DNA of 64,000 nucleotides from SIG78 sp036677805 (GTDB taxonomy: Bacteria > Verrucomicrobiota > Lentisphaeria > Victivallales > Victivallaceae). Under the pieces are notes generated by a model. It saw only the letters and a list, made by a program, of their open reading frames with translations. It did no database searches and had not been told where the DNA came from. The DNA lies in contig JAVBVS010000024.1 of the NCBI GenBank assembly GCA_036677805.1, forward strand, positions 310,001-374,000, read 5' to 3'. The stretch's first letter is position 1. Each line of letters opens with the position of its first letter. Below, in pieces: positions 33,232 to 40,716 of the stretch. A program made the translations under genes and the position numbers.

Positions 33232-34373
33232 CAGGACTCCACCGTACTTCCGGCGTCGGCGATTTTTTCCCATCCGGCGATCTCTTCCAGCCGGTTGATG
33301 ATCGGCAGATGCTGGGTACAGGCCGCTTCGCAGCGACCGCAATGCAGGCAGTCCCCGGCCTTGGCCCATGACTCCGGCAACACTCCCCAGACGCGGTTGC
33401 CGCGCAGATTTTCGACCATCTGGTCGTCCGGAATGCCCGCGATCAGCTTCTGGTTGTAGAACTGCATGAAAGCCGGTACGCAGATGCGCGCCGGGCAATC
33501 CTTGCAGTAGCCGCAGCCGGTGCAGAAGCCGGAAAATCCCTCGCCGAGCAGCGTTCCGAGCTCCGCGAGTTCCGCTTCTCCGAGCGGCGTCGCGCTGTCG
33601 GCGGCGGCGCAGGCCAGATCGACATGTTCGAACGTGGTGAAACCGTTGAGCGCCACATCGAGCAGTTCGAGTCCCGCGACGAAACGCAGCGCCGCCAGCG
33701 TCGGTGACTCTCCCTGCCGGGCGATGAAGCGGAACTTGTCCTCATATTGCGGAATCAGTCCGCCGTAAAGCGAGTTCATCGCCACCACCCCCATGCCGCG
33801 TTGGCGCGCCGCGCGGACGCCCGCCAGCCGATAGGGGAAATTCAGGATGTTAAGGCCCAGCAGCACGCCTTCAAAACGGCCCGACGCGACCACTTTCGAC
33901 ACGGCGTCGCCGGTCAGATGGGTGGAGAAGGCGAGGTGGCGGACGACTCCGTCGGCCTTGGCCCGCAGCATTGCTTCATACAGTCCGTCCGGCCGGATGC
34001 AGTCGTCGTAATGGGCCATGGTCCGGAAGTTCCAAGCGTGGAAAATATCGATCGTATCGACCTGGAGCCGATCGCGTGAACGCAGGATGCGCTCGTAAGC
34101 CTCCTGTGCGGTTTTGATGTGGCCGGGCATCAGTTTGGTCGAAACGGTGAATTTTTCGCGGGGCATGGCGGCAAAGGCCTTGCCGAAAATGATCTCACTC
34201 TGATCGTCGCAATAGCCGGGCGCAGTGTCGAAATAGGTGATTCCCCGCTCGAACGCATAGCGGACCAGATCAATATGCTGCATTTCATTCTGCCGGACCA
34301 TATCGAACCGCATGCCGCCGAACCCGATGGCCGAAACCCTGATTCCGGTATTGCCGTATGATTTGTAGATCAT
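33231..34373 (-). CDS. Aldo-keto reductase with C-terminal 4Fe-4S domain
   Basis: NAD(P)H-dependent oxidoreductase of 380 residues. The N-terminal 280 residues form an AKR barrel (IGFGGMRFD, FDTAPGYCDDQSE, STKLMPG). The C-terminal 100 residues carry ferredoxin-like cysteine clusters: CTGCGYCKDCP with a following Cys, and CLHCGRCEAACTQHLP, enough for one or two 4Fe-4S clusters. This is a known family of anaerobes, thought to link sugar-type aldehydes with electron carriers. The start is the ATG at 34373 (MIYKSYG); 34385 adds four residues. It ends in a TGATG overlap with the kinase gene. Confidence 0.88.
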   Translation of the reverse strand: MIYKSYGNTGIRVSAIGFGGMRFDMVRQNEMQHIDLVRYAFERGITYFDTAPGYCDDQSEIIFGKAFAAMPREKFTVSTKLMPGHIKTAQEAYERILRSRDRLQVDTIDIFHAWNFRTMAHYDDCIRPDGLYEAMLRAKADGVVRHLAFSTHLTGDAVSKVVASGRFEGVLLGLNILNFPYRLAGVRAARQRGMGVVAMNSLYGGLIPQYEDKFRFIARQGESPTLAALRFVAGLELLDVALNGFTTFEHVDLACAAADSATPLGEAELAELGTLLGEGFSGFCTGCGYCKDCPARICVPAFMQFYNQKLIAGIPDDQMVENLRGNRVWGVLPESWAKAGDCLHCGRCEAACTQHLPIINRLEEIAGWEKIADAGSTVES

Positions 34374-34412
34374 GATGATTCCCATCCGGCGCGGAGCCGG
34401 ATTTTTTGCAAG

Positions 34413-35252
34413 TTACGATTGTGGCGCGGTGACGGTCAGTTGATAATAAAGCTGCACCGTCCGGTCCGAATTCGGCACTTGCATATTGACGGTGCCGCTG
34501 TAGACCCCCGGAGTAAAACCGGCGGGCAGCGCGATCCGGAGCAGATAGACCCGGAAGCCGTCGTCCAGCGGCGCATTTTCCGCCGGAGCCGGAATGTGGC
34601 TCCAGCTATTTTTTTCATAGCGGTATTGCAATGCCGTCAGGGTCATGCTGTTGGCCGGAAGCACCGGGTTGCCGCTGCCGTCGGTCAGGGCTCCGGCGGT
34701 GATTTTGACCTCCCGGAGCGGACGCCGGGGCAGCGCCGCCACCGCCGCGGTGAAGGTTGTTCCGGACGCGGCCGTCCATTGCGGGAAATCCGTTTCGCGT
34801 TTGATCGGCAGGCAATCGGTTTCCGGGATTTTGCCCGAAGGCAATGCCACCAGCGAGACCGGAGCCATGGCGTCAAGCGGGAACTTCGCCAGCGTTTCAA
34901 AGAGTGCGAGATAGCGCTGCATTGTATTGCAGACCGCCGCGAATTCGGGCGTCCAGCCCTGCCGGGCATTGGCTGCCGCCAACCCCAGCTGGTACTGCAA
35001 TACGCTCAATTCTGGGTAAAAAGGCGACGGCACGGTCTGAAAATTCATCAGATAGAGCAGCCGCTGCGCCGCCGCTTCCGGCCGCAGCCGTTGATCCCAC
35101 ACATCGCGCAGCGCGGTTTCATTCAACGTCCCCTCATAGGAGATCATGCCTTCGGTCAATACGTCAAGCCGGTTCGCCTGCGCCGCCGGGACCGCCAGAG
35201 TCAATGCCAACAGGGCCGCCGCGCCGCTTCTCAGGATAAGACGGTTGATCAT
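34413..35252 (-). CDS. Unknown exported protein
   Basis: I do not recognise this 279-residue protein. A signal peptide (MINRLILRSGAAALLALTLA, cleaved after AQA) leads to a helical region at about 30-130 (LRDVWDQRLRPEAAAQRLLYLMNFQ, EFAAVCNTMQRYLALFETLAKF) and then a beta-rich C-terminal region at about 150-275 (YRYEKNSWSHIP, DGFRVYLLRIALPAGFTPGVYSGTVNMQVP), which resembles an Ig-like or bacterial BACON-type domain. The ATG at 35252 follows AAAGG; upstream extension of the frame crosses into clpC. It lies 32 bp downstream of clpC and may be cotranscribed with it. Confidence 0.68.
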   Translation of the reverse strand: MINRLILRSGAAALLALTLAVPAAQANRLDVLTEGMISYEGTLNETALRDVWDQRLRPEAAAQRLLYLMNFQTVPSPFYPELSVLQYQLGLAAANARQGWTPEFAAVCNTMQRYLALFETLAKFPLDAMAPVSLVALPSGKIPETDCLPIKRETDFPQWTAASGTTFTAAVAALPRRPLREVKITAGALTDGSGNPVLPANSMTLTALQYRYEKNSWSHIPAPAENAPLDDGFRVYLLRIALPAGFTPGVYSGTVNMQVPNSDRTVQLYYQLTVTAPQS

Positions 35253-35284
35253 TATTTTTGCCTTTCCCCCGGAATCGGGGCGTG

Positions 35285-37927
35285 TCATTCGGTTTTTTTG
35301 CGGCTCCGCGGCTTCCGCGGCGGTTTTGCCGCCGGCTTCGCCGGATCGGCCGGGGGCTCTGCCGGAGCTGCCGGAAGCACTGCCGGGCTGGCCGGCACCG
35401 ACGAACTTTCCGGGAAGAACAGCAGCTTCTGGTTGTCGACCTTGACTTCCACCTGGTCGGCGTTTTCGAAGTAACCCTTGAGCAGTTCTTCGGCCAGCGG
35501 GTCTTCGAGATAACGTTCGACCGCCCGGCGCAGCGGACGGGCGCCGTATTCCGGCTCGAACCCCTTGGAGATCAGAAAATTGCGCACGTCGTTTTCGAGT
35601 TTGAGTTCGAGGTTTCGGCTCCGCAGCCGGTTGGCGACCGCCTTGACTTCCAGATCGACGATCGCGAGCAGATCCTCTTTTTCGAGTTTGCGGAAAATGA
35701 TCACATCGTCGACCCGGTTCAGGAATTCCGGTTTGAAATACTTTTTCGCCGTTTCCAGCAGCCGCTCCTGAATCTTCACATCATTGGACCCGGGAGTGCC
35801 GAAGCCCATGGCCGATGTCCCTTTGACCAGTTGCTCCGCTCCGACGTTGCTGGTCATGATAATGATTGTATTGCGGAAGTCGATCCGGCGGCCGAGAGAA
35901 TCGGTGAGCTTGCCTTCTTCAAGAATCTGAAGCAGCATGTGCAACACGTCCGGATGGGCTTTTTCGATTTCATCGAACAGCACCACCGAATAGGGATGAC
36001 GGCGCACCCGTTCGGTCAATTCGCCGCCCTCGCCATGGCCGACATAACCCGGCGGCGAACCGACCAGGCGGCTGACATTGAATTTTTCCATATATTCGGA
36101 CATGTCGACCTGAATCAGCGCGTCGGCGCTGCCGAACATGAATTCCGCCAGCGCTTTGGCCAGCAGCGTCTTGCCCACCCCGGTCGGACCCAGGAAAATG
36201 AACGAGCCGATCGGCCGCGCCGGGTTTTTGAGGTCGGCCCGCGAACGCCGCAGCGAACGCGAAATAATGCCGACCGCCTCATCTTGTCCGATCACCGTTT
36301 TTCGGAGCTCCTCTTCCATCCGCAGCAGCCGTTTGTTTTCGCCCTCCGCCATCTGCTGCACCGGAATTCCGGTCAGTTTCGCCACCACCAGCGCCATGTC
36401 ATCGGCGGTGATGACCGGCACATTGGTGTGTTTTTCCTCACGGTGTTTTTCCAGCATGTCCTCCAGCGCCTTGCGCGCTTCGCGTTCGCGGTCGCGGTAC
36501 TTGGCCGCCTCCTCGAATTTCTGGTCGGCAATGGCCTGTTCCTTGGCCTGGCAGACTTCCTGGATCGCCTGTTCCAGCGCCTGGGTATTCGGCGGCACGA
36601 CGGTTTCGCGGATCCGTGCCCGGGCGCCGGCTTCATCCAGCACGTCAATCGCTTTGTCGGGCAGGAATCTGCCCGAAATATAGCGGTCGGACAGACGCAC
36701 TGCCGCCACGATCGCCGCCTCCTCGTAACGGACGTGATGGTGTTTTTCGTAGGTTTCTTTGAGCCCCATCAGAATCTTGATCGCATCTTCGGCGTTGGGC
36801 GGATTGACCATGATCGGCTGGAAGCGGCGCTCCAGCGCGGCGTCCTTTTCAATGCCTTTGCGGTATTCGTCGAGTGTGGTCGCGCCGACGCATTGCAGCT
36901 CGCCGCGCGACAGCGCCGGTTTGATGATGTTGGCCGCGTCCATCGCGCCTTCGGCGCCGCCGGCGCCCACGATGGTGTGGAGTTCGTCGATGAACAGAAT
37001 CACCTTGCCCGAATTGCGCACTTCGTCGATCACCGCCTTGATGCGTTCTTCGAACTGGCCGCGATATTTGGTCCCCGCCACCATCAGAGGCAGGTCGAGC
37101 GCATAAATCTTTTTGTCCAGCAGCAGGTCCGGAACTTTGTGCTGGGCGATGGCCTGGGCCAGACCTTCGAGGATCGCGGTTTTGCCGACGCCGGCTTCGC
37201 CGATCAGCACCGGGTTGTTTTTGGTGCGGCGGCAGAGCACTTGAATCACCCGTTCGATTTCATCGTGGCGGCCGATGACCGGGTCGAGCGCGCCTTTCTG
37301 GGCCATCTCGGTGAGATTGCGGCCGAACGCATTCAGCGCCGGCAGCTGGTTGTCGCCGTTGGCGGTCCCGGTGGCGGCCGCGCCGGGCGCTCCACCGCCG
37401 GGCGTCGGATTGCCGCCGCCGCCGGAAGGATTGTCGGAATCCGGCGGCAATTCATCCGGGACATAATCCGGATCGAGCGCTTTGACTACGGCGTTGCGGA
37501 CGCTGTCGACGTCAATCTGCATGTTGCGCAGGATTCGGGCCGCCTCGCTTTCGCCGTCGCGCAGTAATGCCAGCAGCAGATGTTCAGTGCCGATGAAATT
37601 ATAATTCATCGCTTTGGCTTCGGTCGCCGCCAGCAGGATGACGCGTTTGAGCCGCGTGGTCAGCGGCAGGCTGCCCGCCTTCTGAGTGTGACCGCCGGAG
37701 CCGCAGCATTTTTCCACCTCCAGCCGTAATTGATCGAGGCTTATTCCCATATTCTTGAGCACTTCGACCGCCACGCCTTCGCCCAATCCCAGCAGTCCGA
37801 GCAGCAGATGTTCGGTGCCGATATAGTCGTGGTTGAGCCGTTCCGCTTCCTTCTGGGCCAGCAGCAAGGTATGTCGCGCCCGGGGTGTCAGGTTGTTCAA
37901 TCCGCCGTTGTTGTCATTGTCTGCCAT
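35285..37927 (-). CDS. clpC: ATP-dependent Clp protease ATP-binding subunit ClpC
   Basis: HSP100 unfoldase of 880 residues, which forms hexamers that unfold substrates for ClpP. There are two Clp_N repeats at about 1-150, a Gly/Pro-rich linker at about 165-195, AAA domain D1 with Walker A GEAGVGKT, a UVR-type middle region (EEAAKYRDREREARKALED) as in ClpC, AAA domain D2 with GPTGVGKT and the D2-small domain. The UVR motif and the short middle domain distinguish it from ClpB. The C-terminus carries an extra 45-residue Pro/Ala/Lys-rich tail not seen in ClpC of Firmicutes. ATG at 37927 follows AGGAGA. No ctsR, mcsA or mcsB is adjacent, and no clpP is in the window. Confidence 0.93.
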   Translation of the reverse strand: MADNDNNGGLNNLTPRARHTLLLAQKEAERLNHDYIGTEHLLLGLLGLGEGVAVEVLKNMGISLDQLRLEVEKCCGSGGHTQKAGSLPLTTRLKRVILLAATEAKAMNYNFIGTEHLLLALLRDGESEAARILRNMQIDVDSVRNAVVKALDPDYVPDELPPDSDNPSGGGGNPTPGGGAPGAAATGTANGDNQLPALNAFGRNLTEMAQKGALDPVIGRHDEIERVIQVLCRRTKNNPVLIGEAGVGKTAILEGLAQAIAQHKVPDLLLDKKIYALDLPLMVAGTKYRGQFEERIKAVIDEVRNSGKVILFIDELHTIVGAGGAEGAMDAANIIKPALSRGELQCVGATTLDEYRKGIEKDAALERRFQPIMVNPPNAEDAIKILMGLKETYEKHHHVRYEEAAIVAAVRLSDRYISGRFLPDKAIDVLDEAGARARIRETVVPPNTQALEQAIQEVCQAKEQAIADQKFEEAAKYRDREREARKALEDMLEKHREEKHTNVPVITADDMALVVAKLTGIPVQQMAEGENKRLLRMEEELRKTVIGQDEAVGIISRSLRRSRADLKNPARPIGSFIFLGPTGVGKTLLAKALAEFMFGSADALIQVDMSEYMEKFNVSRLVGSPPGYVGHGEGGELTERVRRHPYSVVLFDEIEKAHPDVLHMLLQILEEGKLTDSLGRRIDFRNTIIIMTSNVGAEQLVKGTSAMGFGTPGSNDVKIQERLLETAKKYFKPEFLNRVDDVIIFRKLEKEDLLAIVDLEVKAVANRLRSRNLELKLENDVRNFLISKGFEPEYGARPLRRAVERYLEDPLAEELLKGYFENADQVEVKVDNQKLLFFPESSSVPASPAVLPAAPAEPPADPAKPAAKPPRKPRSRKKTE

Positions 37928-38260
37928 GATATTCGATCTCCTGTTGCGAAGTAAAAATAATGCCGGTTCCGCCATTGCCTCTGCTTAGACCGCGAATTTC
38001 CCGCAGGGGTTCTTCCGCGCCGGCGGATTCGGCCTCAAATACTGCCGGCGGAATTTTGCCATGATGCGGGATAATTGGCCGGAATCCGGCTGTATTGTCC
38101 GGAGCGATGCCGGACCGGCCGGTCGGGTGATGCTGTTCCCGGTCCGGTGCTGCTGCAACCGCACATGGTCAGCATCCAAAACAAAAAAACCACGACGCCC
38201 GCGGCCGCCGTGGTTTTTCGAACCTTCGCGAATCTCATCTTATGCCGGTCCGGAGCATGA
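37928..38260. other. Intergenic region upstream of clpC
   Basis: 333 bp without a gene. It holds the ClpC ribosome site, and at 38185-38218 the terminator of the gene pair to its right. I see no CIRCE or CtsR-type site and no strong promoter for clpC; a TATTTT at about 37960 lacks a -35. Confidence 0.55.
38184..38219 (-). terminator. Terminator of the membrane/coiled-coil gene pair
   Basis: On the minus strand AAAAACCACG (38218-38209) pairs with CGTGGTTTTT (38194-38185) and is followed by more T. About 45 bp after the stop of the 99-residue gene. Confidence 0.65.
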
Positions 38261-38560
38261 CTACAACCCGGCGTCCGCTTCCGCGGTACGCTTGGCATCA
38301 ACCGCATTCTTGATGCCCGAGGTGCCGTGCGCATTGTCGGCCGCCGGAGCGCCTTCCGGGGCGGCCGCCGGAGCGGCTGCGGGTTCGGCGGTTGCGGATT
38401 GTCCGGAGCCGAAGATGGCGGTGATCCGGGTTTTGATGATATCCATGAGTTCAAACTTCTGGATTTCCAAGGTCTGAAAAACCACCACCAGAATCATCAG
38501 AACCATCGTCAGCGCAATCAGGATGTCGCGCATCTTGGTCAATGTATTAGCGTTTGCCAT
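38261..38560 (-). CDS. Small membrane protein of unknown function
   Basis: Unrecognised 99-residue protein with one membrane helix at about residues 12-30 (ILIALTMVLMILVVVFQTLE), a short charged stretch (IQKFELMDIIKTRI) and an Ala/Pro-rich tail that is probably disordered. Short basic N-terminus suggests the tail is outside the cytoplasm. It starts 9 bp after the stop of the 411-residue coiled-coil protein and ends before a good terminator, so the two form an operon and probably work together. No homology is apparent. Confidence 0.7.
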   Translation of the reverse strand: MANANTLTKMRDILIALTMVLMILVVVFQTLEIQKFELMDIIKTRITAIFGSGQSATAEPAAAPAAAPEGAPAADNAHGTSGIKNAVDAKRTAEADAGL

Positions 38561-38569
38561 GGCCCGAGA

Positions 38570-39805
38570 TCACTTTCTGTCTTTGACGATCTTTGCGATT
38601 TCATCGTCCCCGAAGAAAACCAGATCGCCGACTTTCGGCCGCTGTCCGCCCTTGGTGTCCAACGGCTCGCCGATCGAACAATTGTCATCAACCTTCACCA
38701 GCTTCACCTTGTTGATATATTCGGCTTCGCCGCTGGGCATATTGCGGGCGACGGTCAGGATCGCGCCTTCGGGAATCATCGGATCGACATAATTGATCCG
38801 GTTGCCGAAGGGTTCTTCCACCCGGGTCTTGCGTCCCAGCGAGATCACCAGGAAACCGAACTTGTCGTCGACGTCCATGACCTTGCCTTTTTCCTGATCC
38901 TTGACCAGCTGCAACGCCGCCGCGCTGCCTTCGGCCATCGGTTCCTTCGGGGCCTCCAGTCCGAGCACCCGGCAGATGCGGAGCAGTTCTTTGTCCTTGC
39001 GGTCGCGCTGCGCCTTCAGGTCTTCGATCTGGCCGTTCTTTTCGCTGACCACCTGTTCGAGATTTTTGATCGAACGCTGCGCATCCTTCAAACCGGCGTC
39101 GAGCTCCACCGCCCGGCGTTTCAGCGCCTGCGCGTCATTGACTACGGAGTTCAAGCCCGATTCGTAATCCTGTTCGCCCAGGCCCGGCGTCTGGGCGCCG
39201 ATGGCGGAGGCGATGTTCTGGACCCGCTGGCTGAAAACGCCGTCGCGCTTGCGCCAGTAGGAGATTCGGGAATCGAGCGTCTGATAGGCATTGGCATAAC
39301 CGCTCGACTTGAGCTGATCGACGCTGACGTCGGCGCCGAGCGTCCGCGCCGAAGCAGAAACCCGCGCCAAGATCGCATTGGTGCGGGTTTGATAATCGCT
39401 GACGTAACTCTGAAGTTTGGCAATGTTGCCGGAGTAGCTGTCAAGTTTCTGGAATTGATCCGCCGCCAGTCCGCGCATTTCCAGCGTGCCGCCCACCTGG
39501 GCCAGCGCAGTGGCCAGCGCATCGCGTTCGGCGGTGACTTTCGTCGCCAGTTCCGGCAGTTTTACGATCAGGCCGGGGAGCGCGGCGTATTGGGTCTGGT
39601 CCATGGCGGACGGCGTCAGTTCCGAAGCCACCGATGTGCCGCTGCCGGCATCGAGCGCGACCGCCGTGGCATTGATCTTGGCCGCCATATCGTTCCAGCC
39701 GTCGACCAGCTGTCCCCGCTTTTCGTAAAGAAAGAACGAAAACACGGCTGAAACCGCCGCCAGCAGGAAAATCAATACCGCCAGAAAAATGCTGAATCCC
39801 TTCAT
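38570..39805 (-). CDS. Membrane-anchored coiled-coil protein, unknown
   Basis: Unrecognised protein of 411 residues. An N-terminal membrane helix (about residues 5-27, FLAVLIFLLAAVSAVFSFFL) leads to a long, mostly helical region at about 30-275. Its last part (ELDAGLKDAQRSIKNLEQVVSEKNGQIEDL in parts) is a clear coiled coil. The C-terminal 110 residues are beta-rich with the pattern GKVMDVDDKFGFLVISLGRKT, then PEGAILTVARN and KVGDLVFFGD, like the small SH3-type GD-V domain seen in FlgT and other PVC proteins. It would reach from the inner membrane into the periplasm. It starts at an ATG after GGGAGAGG. Confidence 0.72.
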   Translation of the reverse strand: MKGFSIFLAVLIFLLAAVSAVFSFFLYEKRGQLVDGWNDMAAKINATAVALDAGSGTSVASELTPSAMDQTQYAALPGLIVKLPELATKVTAERDALATALAQVGGTLEMRGLAADQFQKLDSYSGNIAKLQSYVSDYQTRTNAILARVSASARTLGADVSVDQLKSSGYANAYQTLDSRISYWRKRDGVFSQRVQNIASAIGAQTPGLGEQDYESGLNSVVNDAQALKRRAVELDAGLKDAQRSIKNLEQVVSEKNGQIEDLKAQRDRKDKELLRICRVLGLEAPKEPMAEGSAAALQLVKDQEKGKVMDVDDKFGFLVISLGRKTRVEEPFGNRINYVDPMIPEGAILTVARNMPSGEAEYINKVKLVKVDDNCSIGEPLDTKGGQRPKVGDLVFFGDDEIAKIVKDRK

Positions 39806-39922
39806 GGACCTCTCCCGTTGCCGCTTCCACCGGAGCCGCGCGCCTTGCGATTGGGGCTGCCGCGCCTGTCGGATTGCTTGAAGCTGTTTTTATTTGATAA
39901 AATTAACCTGTTGCCAATCACA

Positions 39923-39939
39923 TCACAGTCACGCTGTGA
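39923..39939. repeat. Inverted repeat upstream of the coiled-coil gene
   Basis: TCACAG-TCACG-CTGTGA: 6-bp arms and 5-nt centre, about 120 bp from the ATG at 39805, in an otherwise AT-rich 265-bp gap. Might be an operator or a leader hairpin; the half-sites are inverted relative to a Crp site. Confidence 0.3.
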
Positions 39940-40070
39940 CAAATATCATACAATGATGAAAATTAGCACTGAAATCTTGAAAATCAACCCCGGAACATTA
40001 AAAAATCGGCAATAGTACGGACTTTTTTTCAATATTTGCAGCGATTTGCTCTTATTTGTTTCTTTTTCGA

Positions 40071-40709
40071 TCAATCCAGCCGCCAATGGCGCAACAGGGT
40101 GCGGGCGATGAGGCGGTAGCCCTCCGGCGTCGGATGGGTGCCGTCTTTGGTGAACAGATATCCGGTGGCGGGATCGCGCCGCGCTTCCGCCCGGGCGGTT
40201 TCATGCTCGAACGCGGTATCGAGCGGCACCAGCAAAGTCCGCGCCTCATCGGCCGCTTCGCGCGCCATCTGCCGGTAGGGCGGAAGGATATCGCCGTGCA
40301 TGTCGTATGTGCCGCCCTCGAATCGCCACAGCGGCGTGGCAATGCTGAATTTCCGGATGCCGCCGAGGAGGCGCGCCAGATGGACCATCCAGAGCAGATT
40401 GCACTTGTAAGCCGCCGGTTCGACGCGCGGCTCGTCGGCCCAGATGCCGCGGCCGACCGCGGCATCGTTGGCGCCCAGAAAAATGCTGACCGCGTCGGGC
40501 TTGCGGTCGATCACGTCGCGTTCCCACCGGGTCAGGCCCCAGGTGGTCTTGTCGCCGCCGCGGCCGGAGTTGACGACCCGGATGCCTTGGGGTTCCAGGC
40601 GGGCGGTCAGTTCGCTGACATACCCGGGGTCGGCGGCGGTCAGGCTGTCGCCGAAACAGAGTAATGTTTCACCGGATTCAAGCCAGGGACTTTCGAGTGG
40701 CGTCAGCAT
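40071..40709 (-). CDS. SGNH/GDSL-type esterase
   Basis: SGNH hydrolase of 212 residues that probably removes acyl or acetyl groups from a carbohydrate. Block I is CFGDSLTAADP (nucleophile Ser), block III GANDAA (Asn) and block V DGTHPT (Asp-x-x-His). There is no signal peptide, so it should be cytoplasmic. The ATG at 40709 stands 7 bp after the stop of the sodium symporter; its ribosome site AAGGAG lies in the last codons of that gene, so the two are coupled. The pairing suggests the enzyme deacylates what the symporter imports. It lacks a clear terminator. Confidence 0.83.
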   Translation of the reverse strand: MLTPLESPWLESGETLLCFGDSLTAADPGYVSELTARLEPQGIRVVNSGRGGDKTTWGLTRWERDVIDRKPDAVSIFLGANDAAVGRGIWADEPRVEPAAYKCNLLWMVHLARLLGGIRKFSIATPLWRFEGGTYDMHGDILPPYRQMAREAADEARTLLVPLDTAFEHETARAEARRDPATGYLFTKDGTHPTPEGYRLIARTLLRHWRLD

Positions 40710-40716
40710 CTTCGGT

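Noticed and set aside
35258..37567. Antisense open frame over clpC (about 770 codons)
   Set aside because: Phe/Arg/His-rich mirror of a certain gene.
39923..39939. Crp-type site
   Set aside because: Half-sites are TCACA...TGTGA, the reverse of the TGTGA...TCACA of Crp.
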